Shown piece by piece: positions 1 to 9,041 of a stretch of DNA of 64,000 bases. The notes under the pieces were generated by a model. The model searched no databases and was not told the DNA's origin. It was given only the letters and a program-made list of their open reading frames with translations. Source of the stretch: Akkermansiaceae bacterium (GTDB lineage Bacteria; Verrucomicrobiota; Verrucomicrobiia; Verrucomicrobiales; Akkermansiaceae); contig CAJJBQ010000002.1 in assembly GCA_905182405.1 (NCBI GenBank), positions 186,001 to 250,000 on the forward strand, read 5' to 3'. Each line of letters starts with the position of its first letter. Within the stretch, counting starts at the first letter, position 1. The position numbers and the translations under genes are program-made.

Positions 1-1
1 A

Positions 2-1453
2 GGACAACCACCACGAGAGGCGCTCGAGCGCGTGATTCGCGAAGAGTTCGAACGGGCCTGCGGTCGCCCGATCAGTGAAGCCGAGTTCCCAAAATACTTA
101 GCCTTCATGGAGCGCAACCTTGCCGAGGGTGGCAACGAAGCCGGTCTCAAGACCACCCTGCTCGGCATCTACCTATCGAGCGAAGCCGTCTACCGGCTCG
201 AACTCGGTCGCGGTCCCGACGACGAACACGGCCGGCGTCTGCTCTCGCCGCAAGAGATCGCCTTCGCCCTCTCATATGCCCTCACTGATTCCCCGCCAAC
301 CGCGAATCCGATCATCCAAAAAGCCTATGGGGAGGGAAAACTCAGCAACAAGACCGAAGTCGAGAAAGTCGTGCGTGCGATGATCGCCGCCGGCGCGCCA
401 CCGATCCGCAAGCACTTCCCTGCCAGTGCCTTCCACCGTATGATCCAAGAGGGCGAACACGGCTTCGCCTACTACCCGCGCATCGTGCGATTCTTCGAGG
501 AGTTTTTCCTCTATCCCAGAGCCGAAGGAACCTTCAAAGATAGCCCCGGTCCCGGCATGGGAGGGCGCGCGCTGATTGGCGCGCCGCAGGGGCACATCGC
601 GGCCATCGTTAATGAAGATAAACAGGTTTTCGAAGAACTCCTGACATCGTCGCGCTTTAACAACAGCCGCACCCAGCTCCTCAAAATGGTCGACGAACGG
701 CACGCGAAAAAACTCAAGTTCCAGCCAAAAGAAAAAGCCGATGCATGGCGCACCGACATGATCAAAAAGTCCAAGAGCCTCACCGACGACACCTTCCGTG
801 CCGGCATGCTCCATGACCTCAGCTGGCTGCTCACCCACTCCACAAACGACGCCAACGATCCCGTTCACCGCGGCATTTGGGTGCGCACCCACTTGCTCGC
901 CGGTAACGTTCCGGCCCTCCCGATCGGCGTCGATGCCAAGATTCCCGAGGACCACGACAAGACCCTGCGCCAAAGATTCGAGGTCACCAAAGCCCACGAA
1001 TGTTGGAAATGTCACAAACACTTCGAGCCACTCGGTATGCCCTTCGAGAGCTTCACCGACCGCGGCTGGGTCCGCACCGGGATGTATTATAGCAAGAAAC
1101 AAAAACGCTTCGAGACCATGCTCACCCCGGACAAGATCAAGTTGGGATTGGAAAAGGACGAACTGGTGGAATTTCCCTTCGACACCAGCGGCAAGATCAC
1201 TGGCACCGGCGAACGAGGCATCGACGGCCCGGTCAAAGATGCCCACGATCTCGTGCACAAGCTCGCCAAATCCACCCGCGTCCGCCAGTCGATCATCCGG
1301 CACTGCTTCCGCTACTGGATGGGTCGTAACGAAATGCTCAGCGACTCAAAAACTCTTATCGCCGCAGAGAAAGCGTATCTCGATAAGGGCGGGAAATTTA
1401 GCGAGCTGTTAGTTTCGCTGTTAACATCCGACTCATTCCTCTACCGTAAATGA
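2..1453 (+). CDS. DUF1592/DUF1588/DUF1585 protein, 5'-truncated
   Basis: The frame is open to the left edge with no stop, so the N-terminus lies outside the window; the first in-frame GTG, at 32, is unlikely to be the true start. The visible part matches the C-terminal half of the large secreted Planctomycetes/Verrucomicrobia proteins that carry DUF1587-1592-1588-1585 modules: a DUF1592-like start, a DUF1588 region with the pattern GxWVR..LLAGNVP followed by a CWKCH motif at 1001-1015 (a haem- or metal-type CxxCH), and a DUF1585 end with the pattern RQSIIRHCFRYWMGR. The stop overlaps the start of the next gene (ATGA at 1450-1453), so the two are translationally coupled. Such proteins are usually exported and paired with DUF1552 proteins; the biochemical role is not established. 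The family call is firm, the function is open. Confidence 0.9.
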   Translation, partial: GQPPREALERVIREEFERACGRPISEAEFPKYLAFMERNLAEGGNEAGLKTTLLGIYLSSEAVYRLELGRGPDDEHGRRLLSPQEIAFALSYALTDSPPTANPIIQKAYGEGKLSNKTEVEKVVRAMIAAGAPPIRKHFPASAFHRMIQEGEHGFAYYPRIVRFFEEFFLYPRAEGTFKDSPGPGMGGRALIGAPQGHIAAIVNEDKQVFEELLTSSRFNNSRTQLLKMVDERHAKKLKFQPKEKADAWRTDMIKKSKSLTDDTFRAGMLHDLSWLLTHSTNDANDPVHRGIWVRTHLLAGNVPALPIGVDAKIPEDHDKTLRQRFEVTKAHECWKCHKHFEPLGMPFESFTDRGWVRTGMYYSKKQKRFETMLTPDKIKLGLEKDELVEFPFDTSGKITGTGERGIDGPVKDAHDLVHKLAKSTRVRQSIIRHCFRYWMGRNEMLSDSKTLIAAEKAYLDKGGKFSELLVSLLTSDSFLYRK

Positions 1454-2841
1454 TGACCAATCGAAGAAATTTCACCAAAGGCATCACGCTCGGAGCGAGC
1501 GGCGCGGTCTTGATGCCTCTGTTGCGGCAGATGGAAGCTCATGCTGCCGGTCGATCCGACGGGTTCCCAAAACGCTTTGTCTTCGTCATTAAATCGAGCG
1601 GCATCACGCCCGCCGCGATCCGCCCGGAGGGTATTGATATTGGTGACGATGACAATCTCCTCGATCTCAAACTTACCGATCATCAGCTCCCACCAACGCT
1701 ACGATCGCTTGATCCTTTCAAAGAGGAGATGATGATTCTCGAAGGTCTTTCCGGCGCTAACTTCGGGGGGAATCATTCGTCTTATTACGGCGCGCTCAGC
1801 TGCCACCACTCGCCGGAAAAGCCCGCGGCAGCTACCCTCGATTGCCTCCTTGGTCAACTCAATCCCGCTCCCTTCAGGAACTACGGGTTCGCCCCCAATG
1901 GCCACAGCATCGGCAATAACTACGGCCCGATCGTCCAAGACACCGCGGTCTTTCCAAAGATCTCGGCGTACGGACAGAACAGTCCAATGCCCTACCAGGC
2001 CAGCGCGGAAAAAGCCTTCCGCGAATTGTTCGGCAGTGCGCTCGATTTAAAAACGGGAGGCAAGAAGGAGTTCGCGTTGCAGACCAATCTCCTTGATTTC
2101 CTCAGCGAGGATACCAAGCGTCTCGCCAAGCAGATTAGTCCGGAGGAGCGCGAGAAACTCGAGCACTACCTGAGCGCGTTCGAGTCCGTCCGCGCGCGTA
2201 ACAATCAGCTCGTCGTGATGCAGGAAAAGATCCGGAAGAACGCCCCCGAATTCACTAGCCAATATTCATCGACCGTCTTCACCGACCGCGTGTCCACTTT
2301 CTTCGACCTCACCTCGGCAGCATTGATCACCGGATTAACTAACGTAATCTCGATTCGTGCCGACTGGCTTAGCGCCAAGTATGCCGCCTTCGGCTTCAAG
2401 AACACCAGCGTGCACGACATCGGCCACAACAAAGTCACCGACAACGGACTGAAGTCCGGCGAGGCGCGCGACGTGATTCGCAAATTCCAAATCGAGCAGA
2501 TCGCCAAGTTGGCAGCCAAGCTCAAAGCAGTCCCTGAAGGTGATGGCACTATGCTCGATAACACCATGATCATCTACCTCTCTGATACCGGCGAGGCGCA
2601 TCACTCGCGCCGGAAAGAGTGGCCGTTCATTATTGTCGGCGGGCGAGGGCACAAGCTCAAGACCGCAGGGCGCTACCTCCGCTACCCGGAATACGGGAGC
2701 TCCGGCCACAAGACGATAGGCAATTGGTATAACACCATTCTCCAAGCCAATAACGGTCCGGCTGAAAATCACTTCGGCCAGCTCGATAATCAACTCAAGG
2801 ACCTCGATCTGCGCGGGCCACTGGCGGAGATCGCGATCTAG
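1450..2841 (+). CDS. DUF1552 protein, Tat-type export signal
   Basis: A protein of 463 residues starting with a twin-arginine-type leader (RRNFTKG, then a hydrophobic stretch to about residue 33). The body fits DUF1552, the alkaline-phosphatase-superfamily-like secreted family that sits next to DUF1592/1588/1585 genes in Planctomycetes and Verrucomicrobia. Visible family features include the N-terminal KSSGITP segment, an SxHDIGHN segment near residue 322, and the C-terminal YLSDTGEAHHSR and GHKTIGNWYNT segments. It overlaps the upstream gene by four bases (ATGA), so the pair is one operon and probably one exported complex. A second ATG follows directly at 1453. The reaction is unknown. Confidence 0.92.
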   Translation: MMTNRRNFTKGITLGASGAVLMPLLRQMEAHAAGRSDGFPKRFVFVIKSSGITPAAIRPEGIDIGDDDNLLDLKLTDHQLPPTLRSLDPFKEEMMILEGLSGANFGGNHSSYYGALSCHHSPEKPAAATLDCLLGQLNPAPFRNYGFAPNGHSIGNNYGPIVQDTAVFPKISAYGQNSPMPYQASAEKAFRELFGSALDLKTGGKKEFALQTNLLDFLSEDTKRLAKQISPEEREKLEHYLSAFESVRARNNQLVVMQEKIRKNAPEFTSQYSSTVFTDRVSTFFDLTSAALITGLTNVISIRADWLSAKYAAFGFKNTSVHDIGHNKVTDNGLKSGEARDVIRKFQIEQIAKLAAKLKAVPEGDGTMLDNTMIIYLSDTGEAHHSRRKEWPFIIVGGRGHKLKTAGRYLRYPEYGSSGHKTIGNWYNTILQANNGPAENHFGQLDNQLKDLDLRGPLAEIAI

Positions 2842-2962
2842 CGCCAGTCCCGACCGGGAGATGAACCCGCTTAACCAATCGCTGATTGAGATGAATCGAT
2901 GAAAACTGGGACGATATTCTTAGGCAGCTTGAAGAGGCTGCCGTAAACCGGCCCGTCTACCA

Positions 2963-4249
2963 TCACAGCGCCCAGCCTTTGCGATACCGATAATCGATAA
3001 ATTGGTCGGCTTCAGGAGCTCCCGTAGCACGTAATTTTTTCGGATCCCACTCCAGTTTCTTACCGGAACGGAATGCTACGTTGCCGAGAAGCACCGCTTC
3101 CGTCAGGGGCCCGGAATAGTCAAAATCACAAGTGGTCGGCCCACCGTGTTTGCAGGCCTCGATCCATTCCAGGTGATGACCGATCGAGTCCTTGATAACG
3201 GGTTCCGGCGTGGTGAATTCGGTGAAGTCTTTTTCGGGCAGAAGGACATGCTTTCCGTAGTCGCAGATTAGCATTCCCTTGGAGCCGACAAAGAGCACTC
3301 CGTTTCCCCACTTGGGTAGCTTTTTCTCCGCGAATTGTGGGGGGCGCCGATTTCCATGATACCAAGTCAGGTTCACCGGCGGCTTTTCACCCCGGGCCGG
3401 ATAGAGGTAGCGGGCGATCAACCAGTTTGCCGCGCTCTCCGCGTGAACTGGCGGGCCTTCCGCCTCGACGGTGAGGGGATGCCGCAATTCGAGGGCCCAA
3501 TGCGGCAGGTCCATGTAGTGGCAACCGATATCAGCGAGGGTCCCTCCACCAAAGGCCCACCAATGCCGCCAGGAAAATGGAAGGTAGTCTGGATGATAGG
3601 GTCGCTCCTCGGCCGGTCCCAACCAGAGATCATAGTGCAGTCCCTTTGGTATTGCTGGCGTATCCTTGGGACGTTCTTTATTGCCGAAGCCTCCGCCGAC
3701 CCAGACATGTACTTCTGATACGGTGCCGATTGCTCCGCTTTGCACCAGTTCCACCACCCGGCGATAGTTTGATCCCGCATGAATCTGGGTTCCCATCTGG
3801 GTGACGCAACGATGTTCCCGGGCAAGCTCCTGGATGCGACGGCATTCGGCCACGGTCCGAGTGAGCGGCTTTTCGCAATAAACATGTCGGCCGCTTCGGA
3901 TTGCTGCTGCGGTCGCGACGGCGTGGGTGTGGTCCGGGGTGGCCACCACCACCGCTTCGACGTCCTTCTGGTCGAGCAGATGTCGAAAATCGGTATAGGT
4001 CCGGGCAGATGGATGTTTCTGCGCGGCTCCCGCAAGCAAGCCCTCGTTGATGTCGCATAAGGCCACGACGTTTTGACTCGAGACATTGCCCAGGTTGTAT
4101 GCCCCTTGGTTGGCGACGCCGATGACCGCCACATTTAACTTTTCATTGGCCGCATATGTTCGGGCGGAACCCGATCGCAGGATGGTCAAGCCGGCGGTCG
4201 CGGCAACGGAGGCCTTAATGAACTGTCGGCGGGTATTCGGTCTTTTCAT
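2963..4249 (-). CDS. Tat-exported Gfo/Idh/MocA family oxidoreductase
   Basis: Start chosen at the ATG at 4249 (428 residues) because it is followed at once by a twin-arginine signal (RRQFIKA, then a hydrophobic Ala-rich stretch); the longer open frame to 4357 would bury the signal. The Rossmann segment VAVIGVANQG and the EKP motif in CEKPLTRT, which places the conserved active-site Lys, identify the Gfo/Idh/MocA NAD(P)-dependent family. The C-terminal alpha/beta domain contains YHGNRRPPQF, common in the Planctomycetes/Verrucomicrobia branch. Members act on sugars, inositols or derived 3-keto sugars; Tat-exported ones are thought to work in the periplasm with a tightly held cofactor. It converges on the DUF1552 gene. 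The substrate cannot be read from sequence. Confidence 0.92.
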   Translation of the reverse strand: MKRPNTRRQFIKASVAATAGLTILRSGSARTYAANEKLNVAVIGVANQGAYNLGNVSSQNVVALCDINEGLLAGAAQKHPSARTYTDFRHLLDQKDVEAVVVATPDHTHAVATAAAIRSGRHVYCEKPLTRTVAECRRIQELAREHRCVTQMGTQIHAGSNYRRVVELVQSGAIGTVSEVHVWVGGGFGNKERPKDTPAIPKGLHYDLWLGPAEERPYHPDYLPFSWRHWWAFGGGTLADIGCHYMDLPHWALELRHPLTVEAEGPPVHAESAANWLIARYLYPARGEKPPVNLTWYHGNRRPPQFAEKKLPKWGNGVLFVGSKGMLICDYGKHVLLPEKDFTEFTTPEPVIKDSIGHHLEWIEACKHGGPTTCDFDYSGPLTEAVLLGNVAFRSGKKLEWDPKKLRATGAPEADQFIDYRYRKGWAL

Positions 4250-4642
4250 AGCGTTCGGTATTGGACTACAGGAATCCTCGCATAAGAATCTATAAGCGGA
4301 AGTTAATAGAAACAGTAGGATCACATGACCGGCTCCCGTTTGACCCCACGAAGACAAAGGTTTCTGCCTCGTATGTCTTTTTTCTCAAAAAAGAGACCGC
4401 CGATTCTTAAATACCCTGCAGCCTGACTGTATTTTCGGCTTTTCGAAGCACCGTGGGAGACGCCCGATTCCACAAACCGTGGGTTCCATTAATCCAAGTG
4501 CGGCGATAGCTGTATCCGCAGCTGAGCCGCCCTCTTACAATACTGTTAGATGGAGTGACCCAGTAAAATCCTAAAACACGATGACTACAATTCGGGAAAT
4601 AATCCCCCCCAAGGATGAGAAAACGGAGTTGGTTAATTTCGT
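4250..4642. other. Intergenic region upstream of divergent genes
   Basis: A 393-bp gap between the oxidoreductase start (minus) and the dipeptidase start (plus), so it must carry both promoters. No coding stretch was recognised. Just before the dipeptidase there is a short inverted repeat, ATCAT-TC-ATGAT, at about 4647-4658, which could be an operator. An imperfect CCAC-N4-CGTGG palindrome sits at 4470-4482. No convincing -35/-10 pair could be assigned. Confidence 0.5.
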
Positions 4643-4663
4643 GTGATCATTCATGATTGTCAC

Positions 4664-5728
4664 ATGCTAATTTTCGATGCTCATCTGGATCTTAGTCTGA
4701 ATGCCCTTGAGTATAATCGGGATTTACGTTTACCGCTGGCGGACCTCCGAAAAGTTGAGGACGGCCTATCTGATTTACAGGGACGGAGTCAGGGGATGGT
4801 CTGTTTTCCGGAGATGCGCAAAGGTGGGATTGGGCTTTGCGTAGCGACTCAAATCGGTGGCTGTATGCAGCCACCTGGTCCGGTTGCATCGTGGGCATCC
4901 CCGGCGCAGGCCTGGGCGATGACCCAAGGTCAACTCACCTGGTATCGCGCGATGGAAGAGGTCGGGGAATTGTCGATGATTCGAACGACGGGAGCACTGA
5001 ATCAGCACTTGGAGGACTGGGCGGCGGATGCGAAGAATACCCCGATTGGCTATGTTTTGAGCCTTGAAGGTTCTGATTCGATACGAACCTTGGCTGATCT
5101 GGAGACGGCCTATGGCTACGGGCTGCGCGCTTTAGGTCCGGCCCATTACGGCAACGGCCGTTATGCGTTGGGACACGATCAGCTTGGTCCGTTGTCGCAT
5201 AAAGGAAAGGCCTTGATTCAAGAGATGGATCGGCTCGGTTTGATTTTGGATGTGACCCATTTATGCGAAGAAACTTTCTGGGATGCACTCGCTTGTTTTT
5301 CCGGTCCGGTTTGGGCGAGTCATCATAACTGTCGGGCTTTGGTAAATGATCCGCGTCAGTTATCGGATGATCAGATTCGAGCGGTGGCAGAACGCGGCGG
5401 CATCATTGGTTTGGCGATGGATACCTGGATGATTGTTCCCGGTTGGGAAAAAGGAGTCACCACTCCGGAAGCGTCTGGGGTGTGTTTGAACGACGCGCTT
5501 AAGCATCTTGATCATATTTGCCAACTGCTTGGAAATGCTGATCATGTGGGTATTGGGACGGACTTGGACGGAGGGTTCGGGGCCGAACAAAGCCCGAAAG
5601 ATCTTCATTCGATTGCGGATATTGCCAAGATTCCAAGCCTGTTGCGCGAACGGGGATTTTCTGAGTCGGATGTGGGAAAAGTTGCCCATGGGAATTTTAT
5701 TGATTTACTTCGGAAGGCATTACCATGA
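4664..5728 (+). CDS. Membrane dipeptidase, peptidase family M19
   Basis: Zinc dipeptidase of the renal-dipeptidase (M19) family, 354 residues from the ATG at 4664; an upstream ATG at 4643 would add seven residues, but the shorter start puts the metal motif at the usual N-terminal place. Metal ligands are all visible: H7 and D9 (DAHLD), bridging E135 (SLEGSD), H199 (DVTHL), H220 (SHHNCR), and catalytic-site D300 (GTDLDGG). No signal peptide is evident, so it is probably cytoplasmic. Known M19 enzymes hydrolyse dipeptides, typically with a D-residue at the C-terminal position. It overlaps the next gene by ATGA at 5725-5728. With the downstream D-threonine-aldolase-like enzyme, RidA and symporter, it suggests use of D-residue dipeptides. 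Confidence 0.93.
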   Translation: MLIFDAHLDLSLNALEYNRDLRLPLADLRKVEDGLSDLQGRSQGMVCFPEMRKGGIGLCVATQIGGCMQPPGPVASWASPAQAWAMTQGQLTWYRAMEEVGELSMIRTTGALNQHLEDWAADAKNTPIGYVLSLEGSDSIRTLADLETAYGYGLRALGPAHYGNGRYALGHDQLGPLSHKGKALIQEMDRLGLILDVTHLCEETFWDALACFSGPVWASHHNCRALVNDPRQLSDDQIRAVAERGGIIGLAMDTWMIVPGWEKGVTTPEASGVCLNDALKHLDHICQLLGNADHVGIGTDLDGGFGAEQSPKDLHSIADIAKIPSLLRERGFSESDVGKVAHGNFIDLLRKALP

Positions 5729-6780
5729 ATCAGTCAGATGAACTTAAGAATATTCCTTCTCCCGCATTATTGCTGGATGTTGGGAAGGTGGAATCGAATC
5801 TTCAGCAGATGATTTCGGTCGCGGGGGTCGATCGTTTGCGCCCTCATCTTAAAACCCATAAAATGCGGGAAGTGGTTCAGTTACAGATCAGGGCGGGCAT
5901 TCGAAAATTCAAAGCCGCGACTTTAGCAGAATTGGAGATGGCTGCGGACGCCGGGGCGGCTGAAGTTCTTTTGGCGATCCAGCCGGTCGGTCCCAATATC
6001 GCACGTTTGGCTGAAATAATCGTCGCGTATCCAGAGACTTCTTTTTTTGCGGTCATTGATGATCTTGAGACGGCGGCGCTGTTGGATCAAAAATGCAAAG
6101 GACTTGGCTTGTTTATTGATGTGGACTGCGGGATGCATCGGACCGGCGTGACCTTTGGTTCATCGCTGGATTTGCTGATTCAGGAGGTCAGAAATTTGTC
6201 TCAGGCGCACCTGATGGGATTACATGTGTATGATGGGCACCTGCACGATCCGGATCGGGTCAGTAGACGTGCGTCAGTCCTTGAAATTCATCAGCAAATA
6301 CAAAAGCACCGCAATGATTCGATGACGGTGATCGTAGGCGGGAGTCCGACCTTCGAGCTTTGGGCTGAAGAGTCTGGTTGGGACTGCAGTCCTGGAACCT
6401 CCCTTTTTTGGGACCAGGGGTATTCCGATTCTTTCCCGGAGCTCCCTTTTGAAATCGCTGCCGTTTTGTTAACGCGGGTGATCAGTAAGCCGGGTGAGAA
6501 CCGCTTGTGTTTGGACCTGGGCCATAAAGCGGTTGCCGCGGAAAATCCTTTAGATCAACGAGTCTTGTTGCCCGAATTACCGCAGGTAAAGTTTCTGGGG
6601 CAAAGTGAGGAACACCTGGTCGTTGAAGTCGAGGATTCCCATCGCTTTAAACCCGGCGATCCTTTATTGGCTTATCCTCGTCATATTTGCCCAACGGTAG
6701 CCTTGCATCGGTCGGCTCATCTGATGCGCGATGGTCGTTCCCTGAATGAAGAATGGCGGGTCGCCGCACGGGATCGTTAA
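5725..6780 (+). CDS. D-threonine aldolase / D-serine dehydratase-like PLP enzyme
   Basis: Fold-type III PLP enzyme with an alanine-racemase-like N-terminal barrel and a C-terminal D-serine-dehydratase-like domain, 351 residues. The Schiff-base lysine is K43 in the RPHLKTHK motif, and the C-terminal metal pair is H320/C322 in PRHICPT, as in D-threonine aldolases and eukaryote-type D-serine dehydratases. The expected reaction is retro-aldol cleavage of D-3-hydroxy amino acids or dehydration of D-serine-type substrates; which one cannot be decided here. The start overlaps the dipeptidase stop (ATGA), so the dipeptidase could feed it D-amino acids. Its stop overlaps the convergent RidA gene by four bases. 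Confidence 0.92.
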   Translation: MNQSDELKNIPSPALLLDVGKVESNLQQMISVAGVDRLRPHLKTHKMREVVQLQIRAGIRKFKAATLAELEMAADAGAAEVLLAIQPVGPNIARLAEIIVAYPETSFFAVIDDLETAALLDQKCKGLGLFIDVDCGMHRTGVTFGSSLDLLIQEVRNLSQAHLMGLHVYDGHLHDPDRVSRRASVLEIHQQIQKHRNDSMTVIVGGSPTFELWAEESGWDCSPGTSLFWDQGYSDSFPELPFEIAAVLLTRVISKPGENRLCLDLGHKAVAAENPLDQRVLLPELPQVKFLGQSEEHLVVEVEDSHRFKPGDPLLAYPRHICPTVALHRSAHLMRDGRSLNEEWRVAARDR

Positions 6781-7256
6781 CCCGTTTCCTCTAAATCAAT
6801 TTCAATGATCAATTCGATTTCGACCGAAATATTTCCCGGAAGGACATTGGTCCCAATCGCGCTTCTGGCGGAAACGCCGCTCTCTTCACCGAAGATGTCA
6901 CGCATGAGTTCGCTGAAGCCATTCATGACTTGCGGTTGTTGAGAAAAATGTTCGGTTGAATTTACAAATCCAAGGGCCTTGATGATCCGCTTGACGCGGG
7001 AGAGGTCTTTGAAATGGTCTTTCATGGTTCTCAGCAGGGCCAGGCCGGTTTGACGCGCCGCGGCTTGACCGGCCGCCAGATCCAAGTCGTATCCGAGTCG
7101 ACCGGTCATATATTTTCCATTGCCCAGGTATGGGCCGTGACCGGAGATGTAGGCAAGGTTCCCTGCGATGACGACGGGTTTATAGAGGCCGCCTAATGGA
7201 ATAGATTCCGGTAAGGTTAAGCCCTGGGCGATCAATTGTTCTTCGGCATTATTCAT
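6777..7256 (-). CDS. RidA family (YjgF/YER057c) enamine/imine deaminase-like protein
   Basis: A 159-residue member of the RidA/YjgF family, recognisable by the AYISGHGP segment near the N-terminus, the central RVKRIIKALGFVNS segment and the C-terminal VEIELIIEI strand. It belongs to the longer subgroup rather than the 128-residue archetype. RidA proteins hydrolyse reactive 2-aminoacrylate-type enamines formed by PLP-dependent dehydratases. This fits the neighbour at 5725-6780, which may generate such intermediates from D-serine or D-threonine. The arginine that binds the carboxylate in classical RidA was not located with confidence, so catalysis by this subgroup member is an inference. It is followed on the same strand by no further gene before the converging D-threonine-aldolase-like gene. 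Confidence 0.9.
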   Translation of the reverse strand: MNNAEEQLIAQGLTLPESIPLGGLYKPVVIAGNLAYISGHGPYLGNGKYMTGRLGYDLDLAAGQAAARQTGLALLRTMKDHFKDLSRVKRIIKALGFVNSTEHFSQQPQVMNGFSELMRDIFGEESGVSARSAIGTNVLPGNISVEIELIIEIDLEETG

Positions 7257-7279
7257 GGTGTCTTCCTTTGGATTCGAGA

Positions 7280-8719
7280 TCAGTCTGTTTGCATTTCTTC
7301 ACGTTCTTGTTGCAGTTGCTTTAAAGCCTCATCATGGGTTTTCTTATCTGGAGGGGTGATACCTGAAACGAGGATGCCGGCCAAGCTTGAGATGACGAGG
7401 GTGGGGATTACCGGGTTACCCCAAATGCTGTTCCACTCTTTGAAGACGAGAGCAGTGACAAATGCCGCGATTAACGAGGTAAGCGCTCCGGCGGCGTTGT
7501 ATCTCGGCCAAATCCGGCCCAGAATTCCGCACACGCACATCCCGGTCATGAACAAATTGATGATGGTTGAGATGTAGCCGAGGATGTTGTCAGAAACCAC
7601 GGCCATGATGAGGGCGAAGCCAACCGTTAAGCCGAGTGCTGCTCGTGAATAGGGGACCACTTTTTCTGATGCCGGCATTTTTTTGAAAACACATTGATAA
7701 AGATCTCGAATCACGGTGGTGACGCCGGCGATCGCGTCGGAGCTGGCACTGGACATGGTGGCGGAAAGCCCTGCGAGGAGAATGAGCATGCCCAGGCCCA
7801 TGGGAAGCACTCTTGTGGCCATCCAGGGAAAAGCGAGGTCGGGACTGCTCAATTCCGAATTGGATTGATAAGCCGCCATTCCGATGATGGCGGGGAGCAG
7901 GGAAAAACCAAGGTAGAGTATTCCGGAGACGATAAACGCTTTCCGGACATCAAGGACGGAGTTTCCCGAATAGATTCGTTGCCGAAATGAAGGGGTTCCT
8001 AAAACCCCGACCGCGATTACCACGATGAGGGAGAGGGAAGGCAGGACATGGATATTCTCCATGAGTTGGGCATTGACGGCTTGTAAATTCTCCCAGCCGC
8101 CTGCCGCGCGAACGGCGAAGAGAGCGGTCAGGAGAAAGCCGACAAATAAAACGACGGCTTGGATGGTATCGGTCCAAACGACCGCCAGGTATCCTCCGAT
8201 GACCGCGTATACACCGAAGCCGACCGCGATCCAAATTTTCGCCCAAAGCGGATCGATTCCGGTGACAAAGACCAAATACATCCCGCCGCCAAGAATATGA
8301 GCCCCCAGCCAACCGACACTGGAGAGGTATGTGAAGACGCCGACCAGATTCTTAACGGCTCGATTTCCTCCGACATAAGAAGAAAGCTCTTCGGCCATTG
8401 TCATGAAGCGGTGTTGGCGCATGGGGGCGAAGAGCCAGGCCGCCATGAAAATACCCAAAGCGCCGCCTAGTCCATACAATGATCCCATCCAGCCACTCTG
8501 ATAAGCTTTTCCGACCGCTCCCATCGATGACCCTGTGCCAACCATCGTTGCAACGGTCGTGCCAAGAGTGAGAAATAAAGGAAGGGCGCGCCCGCCAAGG
8601 AGAAAGTCATTACCACTTTGTTTTCGGCGGGAGATCCAGCAGCCGAATAAAATCATGGCGAGAATGTAGAGAAAGAAGCAGGTTAGAAAGAGGGAGGAGT
8701 TCATATCAATATCGGCCAT
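7280..8719 (-). CDS. Sodium:solute symporter family transporter
   Basis: A 479-residue polytopic inner-membrane protein of the SSS family (LeuT fold) with about 13 hydrophobic segments, beginning with TM1 near residues 9-28 and the conserved ISRRKQSGNDFLLGGR loop. TM2 contains the Gly/Thr-rich VGTGSSMGAVG segment expected near the sodium site. It is transcribed first, with the RidA gene 24 bp downstream, so the two form a minus-strand pair converging on the dipeptidase/D-threonine-aldolase pair. By context the cargo could be D-amino acids, dipeptides or a related compound; the sequence alone does not say. The ATG at 8719 is followed by a second Met six codons in. Confidence 0.93.
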   Translation of the reverse strand: MADIDMNSSLFLTCFFLYILAMILFGCWISRRKQSGNDFLLGGRALPLFLTLGTTVATMVGTGSSMGAVGKAYQSGWMGSLYGLGGALGIFMAAWLFAPMRQHRFMTMAEELSSYVGGNRAVKNLVGVFTYLSSVGWLGAHILGGGMYLVFVTGIDPLWAKIWIAVGFGVYAVIGGYLAVVWTDTIQAVVLFVGFLLTALFAVRAAGGWENLQAVNAQLMENIHVLPSLSLIVVIAVGVLGTPSFRQRIYSGNSVLDVRKAFIVSGILYLGFSLLPAIIGMAAYQSNSELSSPDLAFPWMATRVLPMGLGMLILLAGLSATMSSASSDAIAGVTTVIRDLYQCVFKKMPASEKVVPYSRAALGLTVGFALIMAVVSDNILGYISTIINLFMTGMCVCGILGRIWPRYNAAGALTSLIAAFVTALVFKEWNSIWGNPVIPTLVISSLAGILVSGITPPDKKTHDEALKQLQQEREEMQTD

Positions 8720-9041
8720 AAGGGTATGATGATTTCATCTCTTTTTTCATGCTATGCCTTATTATCATAAGGCCGCCAACTGTTTATCCCATCCCTCAAA
8801 ATTGGGAAAAGAGCCCTCTTCGGAATCTTTGTGGTAGGATTGATTTTCAGGGCCGCTGCCTGCGATTGTGGCGTTAGTGCTCCCCCATACTGGTGCAGGG
8901 ATTTTCTTTTTGGGTGGATCGCTTGAGGGCCTCGTTGAGGGAATCGGAGAGGGGAGAAAAGGGGGGCGCACGAACGCAGATCCACGTGCCGTGGGGGCTT
9001 AGTAGTAAGCTGGTAGATCAAGTGCGTTACTCCATTGTGGC
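8720..9041. other. Intergenic region with a degenerate repeat
   Basis: A 322-bp gap. On the minus strand an open stretch of about 45 codons (roughly 8765-8900) has coding-like composition but no recognised family, and may be a gene relic. The right part (8901-8994) resembles 30971-31050 and contains the palindrome CCACG-TGC-CGTGG at 8982-8994. It must also hold the symporter promoter, which I could not place. Confidence 0.45.
8901..8994. repeat. Degenerate dispersed repeat, copy 1
   Basis: Begins with 17 bases (8901-8917) that match 30971-30987 at 16 of 17 positions, continues through a G/A-rich stretch, and ends in CCACG-TGC-CGTGG (8982-8994). The second copy ends in GCCACG-CGC-CGTGGC. Similarity in the middle needs small gaps. 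Comparison was by eye. Confidence 0.55.

Noticed and set aside
272..1303. Long minus-strand open frame (343 codons) across the DUF1592 gene
   Set aside because: It is antisense to a clear family match, with GC-rich codon shadowing and no recognisable motif.
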